In this document: in pieces, positions 43,938 to 50,308 of the stretch
How positions within the stretch are numbered: the stretch's first letter is position 1
How the letters are laid out: every line of letters begins with the position of its first letter
Assembly: GCA_023453795.1 (NCBI GenBank)
Contig: JAEXSP010000028.1
Coordinates: forward strand, 1 to 50,308
Reading direction: 5' to 3'
Length of the DNA: 50,308 bases
Source: Bacillota bacterium
Lineage (GTDB): Bacteria; Bacillota; Clostridia; Acetivibrionales; JAEXSP01
The notes under the pieces: model-generated
Told to the model about the DNA's origin: nothing
Seen by the model: only the letters and a program-made list of their open reading frames with translations
The model's database searches: none
Translations under genes and position numbers: made by a program

Positions 43938-44371
43938 TGTTGAATAATTTTTTTGAAGGAATGCTGAATGAAATCAACCTAAGTGAAATGGAGATCAGGC
44001 AGCTTTCTCCTCTTGTACTGGCATACATGGGGGATGCTGTCTATGAGGTTTATATCCGTACTCTTTTGGTTACGGGAGTGCATGAACCGGTACACAAGCT
44101 CCATAAGAAATCGACGGAGTATGTTAAGGCTAAAGCCCAATCTGATATCATACACAGAATTATGGATTCATTAACTCCTGAGGAGCAGGATGTAGTCCGC
44201 AGGGGCAGAAATGCCAAATCAGGGACGATACCTAAGAATGCAGATGTAACGGATTACAAATATGCTACAGGCTATGAGTCGCTGATCGGCTTCCTTTATT
44301 TATCCGGGAGCTATGACCGAATGGAAGAAATCTTAAAAATGTCGGTTGCAGGAGAAAAGAACCGGGAATAA
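43934..44371 (+). CDS. mrnC: Mini-ribonuclease III
   Basis: The ATG at 43934 overlaps the cysS stop (ATGA), giving 145 aa; a GTG at 43922 would add 4 residues. It is an RNase III catalytic domain without a dsRNA-binding domain: LAYMGDAVYEVYIR is the signature, and YESLIGFLYL is the second acidic site. Mini-III matures 23S rRNA ends in Firmicutes. The cysS-mrnC-rlmB order is conserved in this phylum. Confidence 0.9.
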   Translation: MMLNNFFEGMLNEINLSEMEIRQLSPLVLAYMGDAVYEVYIRTLLVTGVHEPVHKLHKKSTEYVKAKAQSDIIHRIMDSLTPEEQDVVRRGRNAKSGTIPKNADVTDYKYATGYESLIGFLYLSGSYDRMEEILKMSVAGEKNRE

Positions 44372-44476
44372 ATTAAATCTGGTTATCTTAGACATTAATG
44401 ATGATATAATTTTCTTAAATAGGCAGATAATAAAAATAAAAAGCTTGTTATAAACATGCGAAAGGAATGATTTGTT

Positions 44477-45412
44477 TTGCCGTGGAACAGTGACAGAAAA
44501 CCTTTTAGAGGTAAGGACATACCTGAAAGCAGGGATCGGGGCGATAAAAAAGGTAATTTTGGTAAAAAGGAAGGCTCCGGAAGAAGAGAGGGTTTTGCAA
44601 AAAGGGCCGTTAAAACCAGCGAAAATAGCAGCTTCAAACAGCATAGAGAGCTTGATGAAGCGGATATGCTGCAGGAGGATCCGGATAAAATAGAAGGAAG
44701 GAATTCTGTACTTGAAGCTTTAAAGGCAGGCAGGACAATAAACAAGATACTGATATCAAAGGGTGACAAAGAAGGGTCAATAAAGTATATTACCGCTCTG
44801 GCAAGGGAAAAGGGAATTATAATTCAGGAAGTTGAGAGAACCAAGCTTGACAGTATCTCTTCTACACGAGCTCATCAGGGCGTTGTAGCCTATGTGGCTC
44901 CCAAGGATTATGTGGAGATTGAGGATATATTGAAGATTGCCGAAGAAAAGGGAGAACCTCCTTTTATTGTATTACTTGATGAAATAACAGATCCGCACAA
45001 TCTCGGATCTATTATGAGGACTGCAGATGCGGTAGGAGCGCATGGTATCGTAATACCGAAAAGACGTTCAGTGAGCCTTACAGCCACAGTTTCAAAGGCT
45101 TCAGCCGGAGCTGTAGAGTACGTACCCGTTGCACGTGTCACAAATATCGCACAGACGATTGAATATCTTAAAAAGCAGAATATATGGATCATCGGAACAG
45201 ACTCAACCGGAGACAAGGCTTTCTACGAGAGCGACCTAAAGGGCGGAGTAGGCTTGGTAATCGGAAGTGAAGGAGAGGGCATCGGAAAGCTTATAAGAGA
45301 AAAATGCGACTTTGTAGTCAATATTCCGATGAAGGGAAAGATATCGTCCCTGAATGCCGCTGTAGCAGCAGGGGTAGTAATGTACGAAATACTAAGACAG
45401 AGGGGCATATAG
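44477..45412 (+). CDS. rlmB: 23S rRNA (guanosine-2'-O-)-methyltransferase RlmB
   Basis: The TTG start has AAAGGA about 10 nt upstream. The 311-aa protein has a 65-residue basic, Gly/Lys-rich tail at the N-terminus that most homologues lack. The usual SpoU-family parts follow: IEGRNSVLEAL (substrate domain), LDEITDPHNLGSIMRTADAVG (motif 1), GLVIGSEGEGI (motif 2) and IPMKGKISSLNAAVAAGV (motif 3, the trefoil knot). The basic tail may help bind rRNA. Confidence 0.9.
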   Translation: MPWNSDRKPFRGKDIPESRDRGDKKGNFGKKEGSGRREGFAKRAVKTSENSSFKQHRELDEADMLQEDPDKIEGRNSVLEALKAGRTINKILISKGDKEGSIKYITALAREKGIIIQEVERTKLDSISSTRAHQGVVAYVAPKDYVEIEDILKIAEEKGEPPFIVLLDEITDPHNLGSIMRTADAVGAHGIVIPKRRSVSLTATVSKASAGAVEYVPVARVTNIAQTIEYLKKQNIWIIGTDSTGDKAFYESDLKGGVGLVIGSEGEGIGKLIREKCDFVVNIPMKGKISSLNAAVAAGVVMYEILRQRGI

Positions 45413-45538
45413 GTCGATAATAATATAGAGAAGTCCTTTTATAATTTGGACTTGTACAGATGTACCATTAAAAATTAATACAATAATGACTTATTAAATA
45501 GGAACAGCTTGAAAAAATTCGCAGAAGCAAGTTTTAAC

Positions 45539-45567
45539 TTGACACTGGTGCGAGTATAAAATATAAT
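45539..45567 (+). promoter_or_regulatory. Consensus promoter for sigH
   Basis: TTGACA (45539-45544), a 17-bp spacer and TATAAT (45562-45567) are a perfect sigma-A promoter 85 bp before the sigH start, so sigH can be transcribed separately from rlmB. A weak hairpin (AAGTCC/GGACTT, 45431-45453) lies between the two genes. Confidence 0.8.
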
Positions 45568-45652
45568 TACGCTTAGGTGTACCTTGTTTATGCCTTATTT
45601 TGCTGTTGGCAAGAGATATGTAATTATTGCAGATTATTAGGGGGGCATTATC

Positions 45653-46297
45653 TTGAAATTGGATGCACGCACCGATATATCCGGTACATACAGTACAATG
45701 ATGGATGAGGAAATAATTGAAGATGCAAAAACAGGCGACAATAAAGCCCTTGAATATATAATCAACAAGTATAAGAGTTTTGTCAGGGCAAAAGCAAGGA
45801 CTTATTTTCTGATAGGCGCAGACAGGGAGGACATCATACAGGAAGGTATGATTGGGTTGTACAAGGCTATACGGGACTTCAGGGAGGACAAGCTTTCGTC
45901 TTTCAGAGCCTTTGCAGAGCTCTGCATTACCAGGCAGATCATAACGGCTATCAAGACAGCCACCAGACAGAAGCACATACCGTTAAATTCATATGTCTCA
46001 CTTAATAAACCCATATTCGATGAAGAATCAGACCGCACTCTGATGGATGTCATAGGTGAAGAAAGCATTTCGGATCCGGAAGAGATGATTATAAACCGGG
46101 AAGAATTCAAGGGCATTGAGTCAAAAATGGGCGAGATCCTCAGTGAGCTTGAGTGGGAGGTTTTATCCCTTTATCTCGAAGGCAAATCGTACCAGGAAAT
46201 CGCCGAGGAACTGGACAGGCATATAAAATCAATTGACAATGCGCTGCAGAGGGTTAAACGCAAGTTGGAAAAATACCTTGAAGAAGGAAAGAATTAA
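45653..46297 (+). CDS. sigH: RNA polymerase sporulation sigma factor SigH
   Basis: The TTG start is preceded by GGGGGG. The 214-aa sigma-70-family protein has region 2 (DREDIIQEGMIGLYKAIRDF; FAELCITRQIITAIKTATRQ) and region 4 (LSELEWEVLSLYLEGKSYQE, then HIKSIDNALQRVKRKLEKYL). The opening with DEEIIEDAKTGDNKALEYII is characteristic of SigH/Spo0H. It directs early sporulation and post-exponential genes. Its location after cysS-mrnC-rlmB is the usual one in Clostridia. Confidence 0.92.
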   Translation: MKLDARTDISGTYSTMMDEEIIEDAKTGDNKALEYIINKYKSFVRAKARTYFLIGADREDIIQEGMIGLYKAIRDFREDKLSSFRAFAELCITRQIITAIKTATRQKHIPLNSYVSLNKPIFDEESDRTLMDVIGEESISDPEEMIINREEFKGIESKMGEILSELEWEVLSLYLEGKSYQEIAEELDRHIKSIDNALQRVKRKLEKYLEEGKN

Positions 46298-46462
46298 TTT
46301 TCTGGGATTCTAAGGCATAGCAGGATTTATTTTATATAAATTTATTGCAAAAGCTACTGGACTTCGAAGTCAATATATGTTACAATACTTTTCGATTAGT
46401 GAATGCAAGCAGAGTTTGGATTAAAACTATCTGACCTCTGTTTTCTGTTCTCTATAGTAAAC

Positions 46463-46536
46463 GCGGGTGTAATTCAATGGTAGAATATCAGCTTCCCAAG
46501 CTGACTGCGTGGGTTCGATTCCCATCACCCGCTCCA
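46463..46536 (+). tRNA. tRNA-Gly (anticodon CCC)
   Basis: This is a complete cloverleaf with encoded CCA. The acceptor is GCGGGTG/CACCCGC, the anticodon stem TCAGC/GCTGA has loop TTCCCAA (anticodon CCC), and the T-arm is GTGGG-TTCGATT-CCCAT with a G-U pair. It reads GGG codons. Confidence 0.92.
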
Positions 46537-46539
46537 TAC

Positions 46540-46594
46540 GCCCTCATAGCTCAGTCGGCAGAGCGCATCCATGGTAAGGATGAGGTCATCGGTT
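46540..46594 (+). pseudogene. Truncated tRNA-Thr (GGT) copy
   Basis: The acceptor 5' strand, D-arm, anticodon arm (CATCC-ATGGTAA-GGATG) and a normal 5-nt variable loop (AGGTC) are present. The sequence breaks off inside the T-arm (ATCGGTT then ACAGTT), so the 3' half of the acceptor is missing. It differs from the intact copy at 46654 by paired, compensatory anticodon-stem changes, so it was once a separate functional gene. Confidence 0.8.
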
Positions 46595-46653
46595 ACAGTT
46601 AAAGGTGCTAATTGGATAAAACGGCGACAATATGACTATAAATAATTGAATAT

Positions 46654-46731
46654 GCCCTCATAGCTCAGTAGGTAGAGCGCTTCCATGGTAAGGAAGAGGT
46701 TTCATCGGTTCGATTCCGATTGAGGGCTCCA
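46654..46731 (+). tRNA. tRNA-Thr (anticodon GGT) with long variable loop
   Basis: The acceptor GCCCTCA/TGAGGGC, anticodon arm CTTCC-ATGGTAA-GGAAG, T-arm ATCGG-TTCGATT-CCGAT and CCA are all intact. The variable loop reads AGGTTTC, 7 nt, two T more than the AGGTC in the truncated neighbour; 4-5 nt is usual for a class I tRNA. Whether it is still efficient is uncertain. Confidence 0.85.
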
Positions 46732-46733
46732 AT

Positions 46734-46784
46734 AAATATCAAAAAAGCTTTCAGGGTTTAAACCTTGGGAGCTTTTTGATATTT
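46734..46784 (+). terminator. Terminator of the tRNA cluster
   Basis: AAATATCAAAAA-AGCT (from 46734) pairs with AGCTTTTTGATATTT (46770-46784), with AGG/CCT further in. It directly follows the tRNA-Thr CCA end and has a T run on the plus strand. Confidence 0.8.
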
Positions 46785-46908
46785 ACTATTCCTTAATACA
46801 AAAAAGTAGGAATAATTATTAATATAAAACCTTGATTGAACACTATTGCTTAATCGTGGTAAAAAATATAAAATTATGAATATATAAGCATAAGTGGGGT
46901 GAAATAAT

Positions 46909-47550
46909 ATGAGGTTTATACAAAAATGCTCTTATAGCTTTGCAAATAAAATTACTATATCTTTAAATGAGAATCACCAAAAAAGGTCAATTTATTACTA
47001 TGGCTTTCAAATTATTATAGGTGCATTTGTAAAAGGTGTTATTTTAGTATCATTGGCTTTCGTGCTTGGAGTACTGCTGCCGACACTGTTTATTACTGCT
47101 GCTTTTGCTTCTTTGCGAAAGCTTGCAGGGGGCTACCATATGGATACATACGGAAAGTGCATTTTAGTATCCTTGGGGCTTTTCCTTGCAGCAGCTTTAA
47201 TCGTGCAACATACATATACTTGCTGGAGCATCATAAATATTGCGGCATTAATAGGAATAACATTCATAATGGGGCTGTATGTGCTGATTAGATATGCTCC
47301 GAAGGATACACCCAATAAACCTATTATAGACCCGAAAGAGATAAGGAAATTCAAAAGTTTATCAACAGTGTACATCTTTTTATGGGCTGTAGTAGTTACT
47401 GTTTTAACTATTTTCGGATACAAAATGATTGTGTTATGTCTGTGTTCCGGTGTGCTTCTGGAACTATTCGTAATTTCACCTATTGGTCACAAATTTTTTG
47501 ACATAATAAAGTATAAACTCGACAAAAAGAAAAAGGTTAAAGTCAAATGA
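46909..47550 (+). CDS. agrB: AgrB-type peptide processing protease
   Basis: The 213-aa membrane protein has the AgrB catalytic pair His77 and Cys84 (GGYHMDTYGKC), at the same numbers as in S. aureus AgrB, followed by about five hydrophobic helices. It would cleave the C-terminal tail of the AgrD-like precursor and form the thiolactone. GTGGGGTG precedes the ATG. The precursor gene is not next to it but 1.0 kb downstream, after the receptor-like gene. Confidence 0.9.
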   Translation: MRFIQKCSYSFANKITISLNENHQKRSIYYYGFQIIIGAFVKGVILVSLAFVLGVLLPTLFITAAFASLRKLAGGYHMDTYGKCILVSLGLFLAAALIVQHTYTCWSIINIAALIGITFIMGLYVLIRYAPKDTPNKPIIDPKEIRKFKSLSTVYIFLWAVVVTVLTIFGYKMIVLCLCSGVLLELFVISPIGHKFFDIIKYKLDKKKKVKVK

Positions 47551-47650
47551 TTTGGCATTTAATTTACTTTACTGGCGATATATAGTAGAATATTAAAATA
47601 AAGGATAAGGCTACATTGAGTTTGAGTTTTTGAAAGGAGTAGTTCTTCAA

Positions 47651-48523
47651 GTGCATATAGATTTATTTATGCTAATATTTTTATCTCTGCCAGAATTTCT
47701 TCTAGAATTACCTCTCATACTTTTAATCTCTGGTGAGAAAGAAAAATTAAAGTTTAATGCAAAAAATACTATTAAATTCTCTATGGCAATAGCATTAATG
47801 TTAAGTGCAACATGGCTTATACGCCCACATGTTTCCAATACTGTTCAAAGTATAGCTTGCCATACGGTTGCATATGTACTTATCATTCTTGTTGTATATA
47901 GAATACATCCTTTCAGAGCATTATTAGGTGTGACGTGGGCAATTTTGTATGTTGATACACTCGAAAATACCTTTATTCCTTTTGTAATAGCGTATATAAG
48001 CAAAGGGTTAAATAATTTTTATGGTAGCAACATAACTTTGATATTAGTCTCCTTACCTGTAAGGACATTTCAATTTTTAGCAGTTAGATATTTTTACAAA
48101 AATGACGAGTATCTTAATGCTATTCGTAGTGAAAAGAAATATAGCATTATCTTTGCTGTTAGTTGCTATTTAATGACCTTGTCAGAAGTGTTTATTGCAT
48201 ATGTATACTATACATATTTTGATAAATTTTCTTTTATGGTACAATTGCTGTTTTCATGTGCTTTATTGATATTGATGATTTCATTCTTCATGGCCATATT
48301 CGGCTTTATATATATAGTGGTAAAGAAATTTGCAAATGACGTAAAATGCAGGGATGAAAAACAAAAGCAACAATCAGCAATAAAAATAAAAAGGGTCAAT
48401 GAGAAAAACCATGATACTCTCAAAGAATTGTATAATATCTTAAAAAATGAAAAGTACACAGGCGATGCTATTGACCTTTTGGAAGAACATTTACATATAG
48501 GGAGCGAACAAAAGGCTAAGTAA
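47651..48523 (+). CDS. AgrC-like membrane protein lacking a kinase domain
   Basis: The GTG at 47651 (AAAGGAG upstream) gives 290 aa. About six hydrophobic helices (residues 5-225) resemble the AgrC sensor. The cytoplasmic tail is a charged helix ending NEKNHDTLKELYNILKNEKY and DAIDLLEEHLHIG, which recalls the His-containing dimerisation helices of AgrC/SpoB-like kinases. The protein stops there: there is no ATP-binding HATPase domain. It lies between agrB and agrD and is probably co-transcribed. It may be a receptor that signals through another kinase, a decoy, or an exporter-like partner. Confidence 0.65.
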   Translation: MHIDLFMLIFLSLPEFLLELPLILLISGEKEKLKFNAKNTIKFSMAIALMLSATWLIRPHVSNTVQSIACHTVAYVLIILVVYRIHPFRALLGVTWAILYVDTLENTFIPFVIAYISKGLNNFYGSNITLILVSLPVRTFQFLAVRYFYKNDEYLNAIRSEKKYSIIFAVSCYLMTLSEVFIAYVYYTYFDKFSFMVQLLFSCALLILMISFFMAIFGFIYIVVKKFANDVKCRDEKQKQQSAIKIKRVNEKNHDTLKELYNILKNEKYTGDAIDLLEEHLHIGSEQKAK

Positions 48524-48559
48524 CAAGATTACGATTAATAAGAACGGAGGTGACAAAGA

Positions 48560-48700
48560 ATGAAAATTCGTTTAAGTAGCATGAAGTGGATTATATGTAT
48601 GCTTGCCGCAAGTCTGATGCTTGTAGCTAGTTCATCCGTTGCTAGTGCATGTGGAACATTACTGTATCAGCCTAAAGTACCTAAAGCCCTTCAAAAATAG
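48560..48700 (+). CDS. agrD: AgrD-like cyclic lactone autoinducer precursor
   Basis: The 46-aa ORF has ACGGAGGTG upstream. An amphipathic N-terminal helix (MKIRLSSMKWIICMLAASLM) leads to ASACGTLLYQPKVPKALQK. Cys31 is the ring-forming residue; the charged tail with QPKVP is the usual recognition region of clostridial AgrD, removed by AgrB. The ring would run from Cys31 to a hydrophobic residue such as Tyr36, but the exact end cannot be fixed by eye. Confidence 0.88.
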   Translation: MKIRLSSMKWIICMLAASLMLVASSSVASACGTLLYQPKVPKALQK

Positions 48701-48735
48701 GTTGCCTATATGTCTACTAATTGGAACACTCTCAA

Positions 48736-48761
48736 AGCACCCAATTAAGGGTGTTTCTTTT
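48736..48761. terminator. Shared terminator of agrD and the XRE gene
   Basis: CACCC (48738-48742) pairs with GGGTG (48749-48753) and flanking A-T pairs, followed by TTTCTTTTT on the plus strand. It lies over the 3' end of the minus-strand XRE gene (its stop is at 48745-48747). Confidence 0.65.
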
Positions 48762-49140
48762 TGCCTTTTTCTGTTTTCAGTAGGTACTTTGCGATGCTGT
48801 CAACATAATTCTCCACATCGTTAATATCTAAACCCAAGTCTTTAATTTTTGCTGCAAGCTGCAAATAGGGGGTAAAATTTCCATCATTCAAATAAAGCTC
48901 AAACCGTTTAAGCTCATTATAATTGTTAAGAACGATATATTCATCATCAGTTACTATCGAATCAATGGGAACTCCAAAATGCCTTGAAAATTTAGTCAGC
49001 GTGTCCAAGTCCGGCTCATTTTCTCCGGTTTCATATTTTGCAACCACATCCCTGCTTTTACCGACTGCACTTCCAAGCTTTGCCTGTGATTCGCCTTTTT
49101 TACTTCTGAACCATCGCAGATTTTCACTAAAAATCGACAT
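48745..49140 (-). CDS. XRE-family regulator with C-terminal dimer domain
   Basis: The 131-aa protein has a Cro/C1-type HTH over residues 5-60 (SQAKLGSAVGKSRDVVAKYE), followed by a roughly 60-residue helical tail. GGGGGA precedes the ATG. It is convergent with agrD, and its 5' region faces the promoter and operator-like repeats at 49232-49308, so it is a candidate for their repressor. Confidence 0.82.
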   Translation of the reverse strand: MSIFSENLRWFRSKKGESQAKLGSAVGKSRDVVAKYETGENEPDLDTLTKFSRHFGVPIDSIVTDDEYIVLNNYNELKRFELYLNDGNFTPYLQLAAKIKDLGLDINDVENYVDSIAKYLLKTEKGKKKHP

Positions 49141-49231
49141 AATATTCCCCCTGCAAGAATATTATATGCTACAAACAGGAGAAAACGCAATACGGAATTT
49201 AGTATTTTATCCATATATTTATATTTTTTTA

Positions 49232-49260
49232 TTGACATTTGGTAATACCGGAGATATAAT
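49232..49260 (+). promoter_or_regulatory. Perfect sigma-A promoter
   Basis: TTGACA (49232-49237), 17 bp, TATAAT (49255-49260). It drives the decayed duplicate and the HTH gene at 49580. The operator-like repeats begin 3 bp after the -10 box. Confidence 0.8.
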
Positions 49261-49262
49261 AT

Positions 49263-49308
49263 GTGATAAATAATCACAAATAAGTAATATTTAATATAAA
49301 TAATCACA
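49263..49308. repeat. Operator-like repeats at the promoter
   Basis: ATAAATAATCACA occurs at 49266-49278 and again at 49296-49308, exactly 30 bp apart (about three helical turns). The first copy is also half of an inverted repeat, GTGAT-N5-ATCAC (49263-49277). The position over the expected transcription start fits repression, most likely by one of the XRE proteins here. Confidence 0.65.
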
Positions 49309-49383
49309 GCGTATTGCTGTTTAGATTTACATGGCTGATATCATGGTTGGAGGCAATAAAACTTTATGTGAGGTGTGGGAATT

Positions 49384-49558
49384 ATGACAGATAATAAGCT
49401 GATAACAGTTCGCTCCATTTTTAACCTCTAATCTTCGCTATTTAAGCGGTGGCTCAATACTCTGCAATACGGAAAGAATACTATGCCAAGTTTATAAACT
49501 CGTATATGGATATAACCGACCTTGAATATTCAATGTTTCGTAAATATATATTAAAGCT
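49384..49558 (+). pseudogene. Decayed duplicate of the gene at 49822
   Basis: The 175 bp from 49384 are close to 49822-50010 (for example AAGCTGATAACAGTTCGCTC and ATGGATATAACCGACCTTGA occur in both). The copy has a one-base insertion after codon 12 that leads to TAA, then several further indels, and it lacks the last two-thirds of the gene. The upstream ribosome-site region is duplicated as well. Confidence 0.8.
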
Positions 49559-49579
49559 GAAGCACAATAGGAGGCAAAT

Positions 49580-49780
49580 ATGTATAAAGGATTGAGGATG
49601 TTCAGAAAAGCAAAGAATATTACCTGTTTTGAAATGGCAGCTATCTTGGGATTGTCAAAATCCAGCTATTGCAAGAAAGAGAAGGGAATAGTCAAGTTTT
49701 CGCTGACAGAGGCCAAAACGGTTGCCGATTATTTAGGCTGTTCGATAGACTATATTTTTTTTGAAAGCGAATGCTGGTAA
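49580..49780 (+). CDS. Small XRE-type HTH protein
   Basis: The 66-aa protein is a bare helix-turn-helix (NITCFEMAAILGLSKSSYCK, then FSLTEAKTVADYLGCSIDYI) without a dimerisation tail. TAGGAGG precedes the ATG. It lies between the decayed duplicate and its intact copy. Phage- or plasmid-type regulators of this size are common. Confidence 0.78.
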   Translation: MYKGLRMFRKAKNITCFEMAAILGLSKSSYCKKEKGIVKFSLTEAKTVADYLGCSIDYIFFESECW

Positions 49781-49821
49781 TAGAAAAAATAAAGGATAAA
49801 AGTTTGTGAGGGGTGGAAATT

Positions 49822-50250
49822 ATGGAATTTGAAAAGCTGATAACAGTTCGCTCTATTTTAACCTCTAATCTCCGCTATTTAAAGCGGTGGCTCAATATTC
49901 TCTGCAATACGGAAGAATACTATGCCAAGTTCGTAAACTCTTATATGGATATAACCGACCTTGAATACTCAATGTTTGAATTCCGTAACTATTTAAAGCA
50001 TATCGGCAGGGGACAGGATATAACTATCGGTCAATTACAGGAAAGCATAAAAGTGAGAGATAAAACAGAGCTAAAGGCCCTGTTGGAGGAATTGCTGTTA
50101 ATACCCGTCGATAACAAGGAAATCATGAAGGTTTTGAAAATCAAGAGTTATGCGGAATTGCAGGATTTCATAGACAAAACCAAAGTATATTCAAACAACA
50201 GATATGCCGGGGTTATTCACGAATACTTCTACTATAACAAAGCCGGATAA
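49822..50250 (+). CDS. Hypothetical protein, 142 aa
   Basis: The ATG at 49822 (GAGGGG 9 nt upstream) is preferred to GTG 49813. The protein is helical, with a basic, aromatic-rich N-terminal half (VRSILTSNLRYLKRWLNILC; EFRNYLKHIGRG) and an acidic, Leu-rich centre (TELKALLEELLLIPVDNKEI). There is no membrane span or known motif. The 5' third of the gene was duplicated upstream and has decayed there. Linked to the small HTH gene, it could be part of a regulatory or phage-derived operon; function unknown. Confidence 0.62.
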   Translation: MEFEKLITVRSILTSNLRYLKRWLNILCNTEEYYAKFVNSYMDITDLEYSMFEFRNYLKHIGRGQDITIGQLQESIKVRDKTELKALLEELLLIPVDNKEIMKVLKIKSYAELQDFIDKTKVYSNNRYAGVIHEYFYYNKAG

Positions 50251-50308
50251 TTCGGCTATCGGTACATTGTACTTAATATAGATAGCATTTGGGGACTGGG
50301 ACTGATGT

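Noticed and set aside
46540..46594. tRNA fragment as an attachment site of an integrated element
   Set aside because: Integration duplicates normally copy the 3' end of a tRNA gene; this fragment is the 5' part, and no integrase gene is nearby.

Overview
The window looks like a chromosomal segment from a low-GC, Gram-positive, cellulosome-forming member of the Clostridia, in the Ruminiclostridium/Acetivibrio neighbourhood. The evidence is AT-rich DNA with strong GGAGG ribosome sites, a secreted family 9 cellulase that ends in a type I dockerin, the sporulation sigma factor gene sigH beside cysS-mrnC-rlmB, a Cys T-box leader, and agr-type peptide signalling genes. Species cannot be fixed from the sequence alone.

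1-20.4 kb is an accessory, defence-like island. It opens with an AAA ATPase overlapping a subtilisin-like S8 protease, followed by a 68-residue protein and two proteins of unknown function. Next come two TniQ/TnsD-like proteins with no transposase, placed around a divergent NERD-domain/XRE pair, and then a decayed IS256-family copy. The island ends with a compact operon (12305-20363) that I read as a RADAR anti-phage system: an RdrA-like ATPase, an RdrB-like adenosine deaminase and, 17 bp later, a leucine-rich-repeat ROC GTPase that is not a standard RADAR component as far as I know.

20.4-29.5 kb is a single-strand operon for a ribosomally made, radical-modified peptide. A consensus sigma-A promoter precedes a tiny precursor gene whose C-terminus is five tandem x-Ala-Cys tripeptides (D/C/T/T/S-A-C) and a final Lys. 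It is followed by two SPASM radical SAM enzymes, a PqqD-like peptide chaperone, a B12-type radical SAM enzyme, a methyltransferase, a UvrA-like ABC ATPase, a third SPASM radical SAM enzyme and an M19 dipeptidase homologue. I do not recognise this combination as a described class, and it is the best candidate for a new system in the window.

29.9-50.3 kb is mostly core genome. It holds a CelK/Cel9E-like cellulase on the minus strand; a zinc-type ABC importer with a Fur-family regulator and a two-component system; a lipoprotein, a DUF6062 protein and an OGG-type glycosylase; an independently transcribed structured RNA; a Cys T-box with cysE-cysS-mrnC-rlmB-sigH; a tRNA-Gly/tRNA-Thr cluster with a truncated tRNA-Thr copy; an agr locus whose receptor lacks a kinase domain; and a small HTH operon containing a decayed duplicate of its last gene.

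Functional reading: the island combines several likely conflict modules (protease, TniQ-like, RADAR). The peptide operon contains precursor, modification, probable self-protection and peptidase genes. All functional statements rest on motifs read by eye; no database search was run.
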